From Rickettsiella endosymbiont of Aleochara curtula (GTDB taxonomy: Bacteria > Pseudomonadota > Gammaproteobacteria > Diplorickettsiales > Diplorickettsiaceae): DNA of 64,000 nucleotides. The notes beneath the pieces were generated by a model that saw only the letters and a list, made by a program, of their open reading frames with translations, was not told the DNA's origin and ran no database searches. How positions within the stretch are numbered: the stretch's first letter is position 1; every line of letters starts with the position of its first letter. The stretch spans positions 310,001 to 374,000 of the forward strand of contig NZ_OZ034990.1 in the NCBI RefSeq assembly GCF_964030935.1, read 5' to 3'. The position numbers were made by a program, and so were the translations under genes. Shown piece by piece: positions 57,246 to 64,000 of the stretch.

Positions 57246-57896
57246 ATGTTTAAAAAAGTTCTAAGTACCACTGTGTTAACTGTTTCCGTATTAGGTGCAA
57301 TGGCTGCTAATGCCGCAGCACCCGGCGTGTATGTTACCGGCCAAGTCGGTTATGCTGACACGCATATGGATAGCAAAACTGATTTCTCTAAGTATGTCGC
57401 TCCAAATACAAAGGACAAAAACCTATCAAATAACGGTTTAGCCGGTCGTATTGCGATAGGTTACCAATTTAACCAAAACTTTGCTGTTGAAGCTGGTTAT
57501 CTGCAATCAGGTCAAAAGAAGGTCAATATTGACGGATTAAATCCTTTACAAACATCAGTAAAATTACAACAAAATGCGATTGATTTTGTGGGTAAAGGTA
57601 TCATTCCTCTTAGTAATAACATCAATGTTTACGGTAAGCTCGGTGTTGCTTATGTAACTAGCAATATTGAAGGAACAATTAAAGCTGGTGGAATTCCTAC
57701 CATTAATGTTGATTTAAATGATTTAGCTCACGTTGCTAAACACAAATGGGCGCCCGAAGCGGCCGTCGGTGTTAGCTACGACATCACACCAAACGTATCT
57801 GTAGATACTTCATGGACACACATCCAACCTTTAGGAAGCAATAAACCCGGTAACATTGATTTTGTTGCTGTCGGTCTTGGCTACAACTTCGGTTAA
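57246..57896 (+). CDS. Outer-membrane beta-barrel protein, paralog 4
   Basis: A 216-residue protein with CAGGAGAATAATAACA before the ATG. Signal peptide MFKKVLSTTVLTVSVLGAMA ending ANAA, then APGVYVTGQVGYADTHMDSK. Family blocks: LAGRIAIGYQFNQNFAVEAG, IDFVGKGIIPLSNNINVYGK, HKWAPEAAVGVSYDITPNVS, WTHIQPLGSNKPGNIDFVAV and the terminal GYNFG. Variation between copies concentrates in the presumed outer loops, while strands and periplasmic turns are conserved, as expected for surface proteins under host contact. Confidence 0.9.
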   Translation: MFKKVLSTTVLTVSVLGAMAANAAAPGVYVTGQVGYADTHMDSKTDFSKYVAPNTKDKNLSNNGLAGRIAIGYQFNQNFAVEAGYLQSGQKKVNIDGLNPLQTSVKLQQNAIDFVGKGIIPLSNNINVYGKLGVAYVTSNIEGTIKAGGIPTINVDLNDLAHVAKHKWAPEAAVGVSYDITPNVSVDTSWTHIQPLGSNKPGNIDFVAVGLGYNFG

Positions 57897-57919
57897 ACAT
57901 TCGTTTAAACCAGAAAATC

Positions 57920-57950
57920 AAAAACCCCTTTTTTAAGGGGTTTTTCTTTC
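57920..57950 (+). terminator. Rho-independent terminator after paralog 4
   Basis: AAAAACCCCTT / AAGGGGTTTTT stem with a TTTT loop and a following TCTTTC run, 24 bases after the stop codon. Confidence 0.9.
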
Positions 57951-58019
57951 TTAGATAAGCTTGTCTTTGCAAGCGTTAAGTAACAACCCCGCCTTTCGAG
58001 CTTAAAAAAACAACACCTC

Positions 58020-58083
58020 CGTCATTGCAAGCTAAAAAAAACAGTGCCCTCATTGCGAGCGCCGCAGGCGCGCGGCAATCCAC
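58020..58083. repeat. REP-like palindromic element
   Basis: A half copy (CGTCATTGCAAGC) and a full copy CATTGCGAGCGCCGCAGGCG then CGCGGCAATCCAC, between the terminator of paralog 4 and the promoter of paralog 5. The rest of this 396-base gap shows nothing beyond the promoter listed next. Confidence 0.85.
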
Positions 58084-58216
58084 AAGAAATATGCAGCGAT
58101 AGACGGTCGCATTCATCTTCTAGATTAAAAATGCTTATTTTTAAGGTTTTTCAGAAAATGTAGTCAAATAGATGACAATATTAGGTCTATTTTCGCCTAC
58201 TATTCATATAAACATA

Positions 58217-58269
58217 TTGATAATTTTTTGACCAAATGCTATACAGGATCCTCAGTTTAACTAGTTAAG
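58217..58269 (+). promoter_or_regulatory. Promoter and palindrome for outer-membrane paralog 5
   Basis: -35 TTGATA (58217-58222), 17-base spacer, -10 TATACA (58240-58245), then the perfect palindrome TTAACTAGTTAA (58257-58268). Confidence 0.65.
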
Positions 58270-58292
58270 CTTATAAAGAGGAAAATAATAAT

Positions 58293-58991
58293 ATGTTTAA
58301 ACGAATAATTGCAGCAAGCGTACTCGGTGTTTCGGCGCTCGGTATGATGACTGCTAATGCGACAACGAATGGAGTATATGTGACAGGTCAATTAGGTTAT
58401 GCCCAAACGGGTAATCAGTTCAAAGCTGCCAAAGACCTTTCTGATGTCACTATTGGTAAGGCTAAAAGCTCTGCTAAAGGCTTAGCCGGTCGTATCGCAA
58501 TAGGTTATCAATTCACTCCGCATTGGGCGGCTGAATTAGGTTACCTGCAATTAGGCCAACAAAAGTCTAATTTCAGCACTATCGACACCATGACCACTAC
58601 CGGAATGTCTCCGATTATAATCCATGGTGAACCGCAACCTATGAGTATTACGACCAGTACGACGGTCACTCAGAAGGTTACCATTAACCAACATGCTTTT
58701 GACATCGTAGGTAAAGGTATTTATCCGATTAATGATAAATTCAATGTCTATGCAAAAGCAGGTATGGCTTACTTAGTCACCACTGTAAAAGGTGATAAGG
58801 TCGATGGACAATCCATTATGGCTCCGATTGCTAAACACAACTGGGCGCCTGAAGCAGGACTAGGTTTCACCTATAACGTGACTTCGAACGTGTTCATTGA
58901 TACCTCCATTACGCATATTCAACCGATGGGTAAAAACAAGCCTAACAGCATAAACTTTGCTGCGGTCGGTATTGGTTACAGCTTCGGTTAA
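58293..58991 (+). CDS. Outer-membrane beta-barrel protein, paralog 5
   Basis: A 232-residue protein with AGAGGAAAATAATAAT before the ATG. Its signal peptide, MFKRIIAASVLGVSALGMMT ending ANAT, is almost the same as in paralogs 6 and 7. It has a longer third loop than paralog 4 (TMTTTGMSPIIIHGEPQPMS region). Conserved parts: LAGRIAIGYQFTPHWAAELG, HAFDIVGKGIYPINDKFNVY, AKHNWAPEAGLGFTYNVTSN, and a final GIGYSFG. Closest to paralog 6, sharing the AKHNWAPEAGLGFTYNVTSN block exactly. Confidence 0.9.
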   Translation: MFKRIIAASVLGVSALGMMTANATTNGVYVTGQLGYAQTGNQFKAAKDLSDVTIGKAKSSAKGLAGRIAIGYQFTPHWAAELGYLQLGQQKSNFSTIDTMTTTGMSPIIIHGEPQPMSITTSTTVTQKVTINQHAFDIVGKGIYPINDKFNVYAKAGMAYLVTTVKGDKVDGQSIMAPIAKHNWAPEAGLGFTYNVTSNVFIDTSITHIQPMGKNKPNSINFAAVGIGYSFG

Positions 58992-59020
58992 TCCCTCGCT
59001 TTAAACCAAACTGTTTGTTG

Positions 59021-59048
59021 AAAAACCCCTATTCTAGGGGTTTTTTTT
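59021..59048 (+). terminator. Rho-independent terminator after paralog 5
   Basis: AAAAACCCCT / AGGGGTTTTT with loop ATTCT, followed by further T residues. Confidence 0.92.
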
Positions 59049-59108
59049 GGCCTAAAAGCTGTTTTTCGGCCAATTTAGCCTGATATATCAATTTTACTGA
59101 TAATAAAG

Positions 59109-59160
59109 TTGACAACTATTTATTCAAGTGATAAATATCTAGCCTGTTTAACTAGTTAAA
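59109..59160 (+). promoter_or_regulatory. Promoter and palindrome for outer-membrane paralog 6
   Basis: -35 TTGACA (59109-59114), 17-base spacer, -10 TAAATA (59132-59137), and the perfect 14-bp palindrome TTTAACTAGTTAAA (59147-59160), which would lie at about +3 to +16 of the transcript. Confidence 0.75.
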
Positions 59161-59182
59161 TACTTACGAGGAAAATAATAAT

Positions 59183-59899
59183 ATGATTAAAAGAATAATC
59201 GCAGTGAGCGTATTAGGCGTTTCGGCGCTCGGTATGATGGCTGCCAATGCAACATCGAATGGTGTCTATGTAACCGGACAAGTGGGCTACGCAGCACACA
59301 GAATGGTTACCAGTGCACAAGGCTTTCAATCCATTCAACCCATGTTTAACGGCTATGTTAATGCTCAGTCGGATGTAGGCTTTGGAAAGCCTAAAACTTC
59401 TGGAAAAAACCTAATGGGCCGGTTAGCAATTGGTTATCAATTCACACCTAATTGGGCAGTGGAATTAGGTTATTTACAATTAAGTAAAGAAAATTCTACT
59501 ATTAACATCACCAACGCTATTACAGCCGAAGTTTATCCTTACCCAGTTATTACGAAAACATCAACTCAAGCGGTTACGCTTAAGCAACATGCTTTCGATG
59601 TGGTAGGTAAAGGTATTATTCCTATTAATGATAAATTCAATGTCTATGCGAAAGCGGGTATGGCTTATGTAGTCAGCAGCGTAAGTGGAGATAGTGCCAA
59701 AATAAATGGAAAAGCTGTCTCAGTGATTGCTCCGATTGCTAAACACAACTGGGCACCTGAAGCAGGGCTAGGTTTCACCTATAACGTGACTTCTAACGTG
59801 TTTATCGATACCTCCTTTACGCATATTCAACCTATCGGCAAAAATAAGCCGGCAAACATTGACTTTGCGACGGTTGGTCTTGGTTACAGCTTCGGTTAA
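59183..59899 (+). CDS. Outer-membrane beta-barrel protein, paralog 6
   Basis: A 238-residue protein, the longest of the set, with CGAGGAAAATAATAAT before the ATG and signal peptide MIKRIIAVSVLGVSALGMMA. The extra length lies in the first loop (GFQSIQPMFNGYVNAQSDVG). Shared parts: LMGRLAIGYQFTPNWAVELG, HAFDVVGKGIIPINDKFNVY, NWAPEAGLGFTYNVTSNVFI, HIQPIGKNKPANIDFATVGL, ending GYSFG. The DNA after its stop is nearly identical to that after paralog 7, pointing to a recent duplication or gene conversion. Confidence 0.9.
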   Translation: MIKRIIAVSVLGVSALGMMAANATSNGVYVTGQVGYAAHRMVTSAQGFQSIQPMFNGYVNAQSDVGFGKPKTSGKNLMGRLAIGYQFTPNWAVELGYLQLSKENSTINITNAITAEVYPYPVITKTSTQAVTLKQHAFDVVGKGIIPINDKFNVYAKAGMAYVVSSVSGDSAKINGKAVSVIAPIAKHNWAPEAGLGFTYNVTSNVFIDTSFTHIQPIGKNKPANIDFATVGLGYSFG

Positions 59900-59929
59900 T
59901 TCCTTAGTTTAAACCACATCTGGTATGTT

Positions 59930-59959
59930 AAAAAACCCCTGTTCTAGGGGTTTTTTTTT
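59930..59959 (+). terminator. Rho-independent terminator after paralog 6
   Basis: AAAAAACCCCT / AGGGGTTTTTT with loop GTTCT and a T-run. It is the same hairpin, with the same 30 bases before it, as after paralog 7. Confidence 0.92.
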
Positions 59960-60094
59960 AGATTGCCGCGCGCTCCGCGCTCGCAATGACGAAAAGGAAG
60001 CTAGGTGCGCGCAATGACGTCAATATTTTTGGTGCGCACAATGACGGGAAAAAAACGTCATGGCGAGCTCACAAAGTGAGCGTGGCCATCCATA
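59960..60094. repeat. REP-like palindromic element cluster
   Basis: GATTGCCGCGCGCTCCGCGC then TCGCAATGACGA, two half copies (GTGCGCGCAATGACG, GGTGCGCACAATGACG), and CGTCATGGCGAGC...GCGTGGCCATCCAT of the second type. It accounts for most of the gap between paralogs 6 and 7. Confidence 0.88.
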
Positions 60095-60142
60095 GTAACG
60101 AATTAAACATTACCCAACTTATTCATTGCATGGATAAGAAAG

Positions 60143-60193
60143 TTGACAATTATTTATACTAATGATAAATAAGGCACTGTTTAACTAGTAAAA
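60143..60193 (+). promoter_or_regulatory. Promoter and palindrome for outer-membrane paralog 7
   Basis: -35 TTGACA (60143-60148), 17-base spacer, -10 TAAATA (60166-60171), then TTTAACTAGTAAAA (60180-60193), an imperfect copy of the shared palindrome. Confidence 0.72.
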
Positions 60194-60218
60194 CAATCCA
60201 TTTGAGGAAAATAATAAT

Positions 60219-60902
60219 ATGTTTAAACAAATCATGACGGCTACCGTATTAGGTGTTTCGGCACTGGGTATGATGGCTGCTAACGCAACCACTAATGGCG
60301 TTTACGTCACTGGTCAATTAGGTTATGCTAAAAATAAGACTGGTTTAAATTCTAACCCTATTACATCAAAGGGAAAGCAAATCTATGATGTTAATAAGGA
60401 TCTTTCTGCAACTGGCAGAAATTTAGCCGGTCGTTTAGCGATTGGTTACCAATTTACGCCAAACTGGGCCGTGGAAATGGGTTACCTACAACTCGGCAAA
60501 AAGAAGTTTGACGGCATCCTTTACTCCCCTGTTAAAGGATACACAGGTTCAACAGTAATTAACGGTCAATACAACATTTCACAAAGTGCTATCGACTTGG
60601 TCGGTAAAGGTATTTATCCGATTAATGACAAGTTCAATGTGTATGGCAAATTAGGTGTGGCTTATGTCACCACGACTGTTGATGGTAAATATGATACCAA
60701 CTATCATACTAATCTCATCAACAATAACCAAACCGCTATTGCTAAGCACAAATGGGCTCCAGAAGCAGCAGTTGGTGTTAGTTACGACATCACGCCTAAC
60801 ATGTTTGTTGATACTTCATGGACTCATATCCAACCTTTAGGAAAAAACAAGCCAGGCAATATTGATTTTGTTGCTGTCGGCCTCGGTTACAGCTTCGGTT
60901 AA
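60219..60902 (+). CDS. Outer-membrane beta-barrel protein, paralog 7
   Basis: A 227-residue protein with TGAGGAAAATAATAAT before the ATG and signal peptide MFKQIMTATVLGVSALGMMA. It is mosaic: the N-terminal half resembles paralogs 5 and 6 (TTNGVYVTGQLGYAKNKTG, LAIGYQFTPNWAVEMGYLQL, GKGIYPINDKFNVYGKLGVA), while the last third matches paralog 4 (AIAKHKWAPEAAVGVSYDIT, HIQPLGKNKPGNIDFVAVGL). That pattern suggests recombination among neighbours. It ends GYSFG. Confidence 0.9.
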   Translation: MFKQIMTATVLGVSALGMMAANATTNGVYVTGQLGYAKNKTGLNSNPITSKGKQIYDVNKDLSATGRNLAGRLAIGYQFTPNWAVEMGYLQLGKKKFDGILYSPVKGYTGSTVINGQYNISQSAIDLVGKGIYPINDKFNVYGKLGVAYVTTTVDGKYDTNYHTNLINNNQTAIAKHKWAPEAAVGVSYDITPNMFVDTSWTHIQPLGKNKPGNIDFVAVGLGYSFG

Positions 60903-60932
60903 TTCCTTAGTTTAAACCACATCTGGTATGTT

Positions 60933-60961
60933 AAAAAACCCCTGTTCTAGGGGTTTTTTTT
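60933..60961 (+). terminator. Rho-independent terminator after paralog 7
   Basis: AAAAAACCCCT / AGGGGTTTTTT with loop GTTCT, the same as after paralog 6. Confidence 0.92.
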
Positions 60962-60991
60962 AGCTAATCGGCGTCTTTTGCTCTAGTTCTC

Positions 60992-61131
60992 TAGATTGCC
61001 GCGCGCCTGCGGCGCTCGCAATGACAGTCAATACTTTTTATAGCATTCGAGAGAGTCAATACTTTTAGCACTCGCAAGAGGAATAGACGCTCCGTCATGG
61101 CGAGCGAATGTTCATTCGCGTGGCCATCCAT
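60992..61131. repeat. REP-like palindromic element cluster
   Basis: AGATTGCCGCGCGCCTGCGG then CGCTCGCAATGACAG, decayed pieces (GTCAATACTTTT twice with CATTCGAGAG / CACTCGCAAGAG), and CGTCATGGCGAGCGAATG...TCGCGTGGCCATCCAT. It separates the outer-membrane array from convergent uvrA. Confidence 0.85.
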
Positions 61132-61133
61132 CA

Positions 61134-64000
61134 TTAACCGTGACGGCTACCATTCTCGCTGGATAAACTACGTTTCCCTAATAAGGGTTTTAAATATTGA
61201 CCGGTATAAGAAGTCGGTTGCTTCGCGACTTGTTCGGGTGTGCCGACACACACAATCTCGCCACCTTTACTCCCCCCTTCTGGGCCCAGATCAATAATCC
61301 AATCCGCAGTTTTGATTACATCGAGATTATGTTCGATCACCACCACGGTATTACCCCGCTCACGTAGCCGATATAACACCTTCAATAACTGTTCAATGTC
61401 GTAAAAATGCAAACCGGTGGTAGGTTCATCCAGAATATACAAAGTACGACCGGTATCGCGTTTACTGAGTTCTTTGGCTAGCTTGACGCGTTGGGCTTCG
61501 CCCCCAGATAAAGTAGGGGCACTCTGACCCAGGTGTAAATAACCGAGTCCTACTTCAATCAAGGTATGTAATTTTCGCGCCAGCACCGGCACTGGATTAA
61601 AAAACTCATGCGCTGCCTCTACGGTCATTTCTAGGATTTGATAAATATTTTTGCCTTTATAACGTATCTCTAAGGTCTCACGATTATAACGCTGACCTTT
61701 ACACACATCGCATTGCACATACACATCGGCTAAGAAATGCATTTCTACTTTAAGTACGCCATCCCCTTCACAGGCTTCACAACGCCCGCCCTTCACGTTA
61801 AAACTAAAGCGTCCGGTGCTGTAACCGCGGGAACGGGCTTCAGGCGTGGCGGCAAATAATTCGCGTATCGGTGTAAACAAACCGATATACGTAGCAGGAT
61901 TGGAACGCGGTGTACGTCCGATAGGACTTTGATCAATATCGATCACTTTATCTAATTGCTCTAAGCCGATAATGGACTGATACGGTGCCGCTTGTGGCAA
62001 AACAGCTGCATTTAATTTTTTAGCTGCGAGTGGATATAAGGTGTCATTAATCAGCGTGGACTTTCCTGAACCTGACACACCGGTGATACAAGTCATTAAA
62101 CCCAGCGGAATTTCGACATCGATATCTCTTAAGTTATTACCGCTCGCACCCGATAATTTAATCACATGATTTTTATCGAATTTGAGTCGTTTTTTAGGAC
62201 ATTCGATGCGTCGCTCACCGGATAGATATTGACCGGTGAGCGAATTTGGGTTACGCATAATTGCGGCGGGCGAACCTTGCGCAATCACACGGCCGCCATG
62301 CACGCCCGCACCCGGCCCCATATCGATAACATAATCCGCGTGTCGAATTGCTTCTTCATCGTGTTCGACGACAATCACGGTATTGCCTAAGTCACGCAAC
62401 CTCAGCAAGGTACTTAGCAAGCGACCGTTATCACGCTGATGTAAGCCTATCGATGGCTCATCGAGGATATACATCACACCTACTAAACCTGAACCGATTT
62501 GACTGGCTAAACGTATCCGCTGCGACTCACCGCCGGATAAGGTATCGGCACTCCTATCCAGCGACAGATAATTTAATCCCACATCAATTAAAAAATTTAA
62601 ACGATCGATGATTTCTTTTTGTAAACGCAACGCAATCTTGGCGCGTTGGCCGGACAAATTTAATTTTTCAAATAATTCTTTTAATTTATCGAGTGGTAAA
62701 GCCACCCAATCGGTAATGGCTTTATCGTCAATAAAAACATGCCGTGCCGCTACATTAAGCCGTGTACCCTGGCAACGGGTACACGGCTTGGATGCTAAAT
62801 AACGCGCTAAATCTTCACGTACCGAATCCGATTCGGTTTCTTGATAACGGCGTTGCATGACGGGAATCACGCCTTCAAAAGGTTTTTTCTTATTGTAGAC
62901 ATAGCCTTTCTCACTCTCGTAATGAAACTTTATTTCTTCCTTACCACTGCCATATAAAATAATTTTCTGAATATTCTCTGGCAGCGCATTAAAAGGCGTG
63001 TCTAAAGAAAAACGGTAATGCTTCGCTAAAGTTGATAACAACAAAGAATAATAAGGATTTTGCGCATCCCAACCGCGGATAGCACCGCGCGCGATACTTA
63101 ACTCTGGTTGCGGTATCACCTTATCCGCATCGAAAATCATTTCATGACCTAAACCATCGCATTGCGGACAAGCACCCGCCGGGTTATTAAAAGAAAATAA
63201 ACGTGGCTCTAACTCGCTAATACTATAACCACACTCCGGACAAGCAAAACGTTCAGAAAAAACCAATTCTTGCTTAGTTTTTCCTGTCGCATCTTGTATG
63301 ATCACCGTTACCAAGCCTTCACTCAAGGACGTCGCAGTGGCTAAGGATTCACTCAGGCGTAAACGATTGTCGGGTTTTATTTTCAGTCTATCGACGACCA
63401 CATCAATGTTATGTTTTTGTTTAGGCTTTAAAGGCGGCGCTTGATCCAATTCGAGGAATTCGCCATCAATGCGCGCGCGTAAGTAACCTTGGCTACGTAA
63501 TTCATCTAACAAAGGTTTAAATTCACCTTTGCGTCCTTGTACCTTCGGCGCCAAAATAAGTATGCGCGTCTCATGCGGCAAGGCCATCAATGTATCAACC
63601 ATCTGACTAATACTTTGCGCGGCTAAGCTAATGTTATGCGTAGGACAACGCGGCTCACCTATTCGGGCAAATAATACGCGTAAATAATCATAAATTTCAG
63701 TGACCGTACCCACCGTCGAGCGTGGATTATGTGAGGTTGATTTTTGATCAATCGCAATCGCCGGAGAAAGTCCTTCGATGTGATCGACGTCGGGTTTCTC
63801 CATCATGGAAAGAAATTGCCGCGCATAAGACGACAAAGATTCCACATAACGACGCTGACCTTCGGCATATAAAGTATCAAAGGCTAACGAAGATTTACCC
63901 GAACCGGACAATCCAGTCACCACAATTAATTGATCACGTGGAATATCCAGATCAATATTCTGTAAATTATGGGTGCGAGCACCACGAATGCGAATTGTAT
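61134..64000 (-). CDS. uvrA: Excinuclease ABC subunit A (5' end just outside window)
   Basis: Reads as UvrA from [20 protein letters not shown] at the window edge to the stop at 61134; only about two N-terminal residues are missing compared with E. coli UvrA (940 residues). Both ATPase halves are complete: Walker [17 protein letters not shown] and [17 protein letters not shown], two ABC signatures ([34 protein letters not shown]), and zinc modules CPECGYS...CPQCDGLG and CEACEGDG...CDVCKGQR. It finds bulky DNA lesions with UvrB in nucleotide excision repair. Confidence 0.97.
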   Translation of the reverse strand, partial: TIRIRGARTHNLQNIDLDIPRDQLIVVTGLSGSGKSSLAFDTLYAEGQRRYVESLSSYARQFLSMMEKPDVDHIEGLSPAIAIDQKSTSHNPRSTVGTVTEIYDYLRVLFARIGEPRCPTHNISLAAQSISQMVDTLMALPHETRILILAPKVQGRKGEFKPLLDELRSQGYLRARIDGEFLELDQAPPLKPKQKHNIDVVVDRLKIKPDNRLRLSESLATATSLSEGLVTVIIQDATGKTKQELVFSERFACPECGYSISELEPRLFSFNNPAGACPQCDGLGHEMIFDADKVIPQPELSIARGAIRGWDAQNPYYSLLLSTLAKHYRFSLDTPFNALPENIQKIILYGSGKEEIKFHYESEKGYVYNKKKPFEGVIPVMQRRYQETESDSVREDLARYLASKPCTRCQGTRLNVAARHVFIDDKAITDWVALPLDKLKELFEKLNLSGQRAKIALRLQKEIIDRLNFLIDVGLNYLSLDRSADTLSGGESQRIRLASQIGSGLVGVMYILDEPSIGLHQRDNGRLLSTLLRLRDLGNTVIVVEHDEEAIRHADYVIDMGPGAGVHGGRVIAQGSPAAIMRNPNSLTGQYLSGERRIECPKKRLKFDKNHVIKLSGASGNNLRDIDVEIPLGLMTCITGVSGSGKSTLINDTLYPLAAKKLNAAVLPQAAPYQSIIGLEQLDKVIDIDQSPIGRTPRSNPATYIGLFTPIRELFAATPEARSRGYSTGRFSFNVKGGRCEACEGDGVLKVEMHFLADVYVQCDVCKGQRYNRETLEIRYKGKNIYQILEMTVEAAHEFFNPVPVLARKLHTLIEVGLGYLHLGQSAPTLSGGEAQRVKLAKELSKRDTGRTLYILDEPTTGLHFYDIEQLLKVLYRLRERGNTVVVIEHNLDVIKTADWIIDLGPEGGSKGGEIVCVGTPEQVAKQPTSYTGQYLKPLLGKRSLSSENGSRHG

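Noticed and set aside
57897..61131. Repeated intergenic sequences as CRISPR or small tandem RNA genes
   Set aside because: They are dispersed palindromes, terminators and promoters with no regular spacer arrangement and no cas genes.

Overview
The window looks like the chromosome of a host-associated gammaproteobacterium of the Legionellales type (Coxiella / Rickettsiella / Diplorickettsia-like). The DNA is AT-rich. Housekeeping proteins (MutM, UvrA, FabHDGF, PlsX, CoaD, UbiA, LpxO, MetNIQ) are clearly gammaproteobacterial. Ankyrin, pentapeptide, TPR and helical-repeat proteins of effector or toxin type are interspersed, and many copies of a palindromic intergenic repeat (core ATTGCCGCGCGC...TCGCAATGACG) are scattered about. 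No tRNA, rRNA or CRISPR array was recognised. The genus is an inference; no taxonomic marker was compared.

Layout. 1-14.6 kb is accessory: the end of an unknown protein, an ankyrin/methyltransferase-like fusion, a 1268-residue repetitive surface protein (inverse-autotransporter-like), gene remnants, an ExoY-like nucleotidyl cyclase toxin, a repeat protein, mutM, a polytopic membrane protein, a Tus-like protein and an orphan response regulator. 15-18.3 kb holds metNIQ and folE. 18.4-25.4 kb holds an ArnT-like glycosyltransferase, a pentapeptide-repeat giant, lpxO, an orphan antitoxin and a gene remnant. 25.4-45.4 kb is the conserved block rpmF-plsX-fabH-fabD-fabG-acpP-fabF-mltG // tmk-holB-tatD (minus strand) plus an exported adenosine deaminase. 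It is split between mltG and tmk by a 2422-residue giant and a small kinase-like gene. 45-47 kb has a YfhL-type ferredoxin, coaD and ubiA. 47-61 kb is an array of seven paralogous outer-membrane beta-barrel genes, interrupted by a 2114-residue NB-ARC giant and a helical-repeat protein. The window ends in uvrA.

Main result. Three giant proteins (1226, 2422 and 2114 residues) share a C-terminal core with recognisable signature motifs but have unrelated N-terminal halves: pentapeptide repeats; ankyrin + TPR + an NTAN1/CheD-like amidohydrolase domain; or an NB-ARC ATPase + helical repeats. All carry an R-X-K/R-R (furin-type) site after the core, and two carry a second site before it. In the smallest, the site precedes a 231-residue hydrophobic domain. 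This resembles latrotoxin-like endosymbiont toxins and looks like a modular toxin family, two members of which sit inside otherwise conserved or tandem loci.

Other notable points: an ExoY-family cyclase with its key lysines, aspartates and histidine in place but Asn replaced by Ser; a Tus-like protein next to a widely spaced perfect inverted repeat; and a palindrome (TTTAACTAGTTAAA) just downstream of the promoters of several outer-membrane genes, suggesting common control of surface variation.
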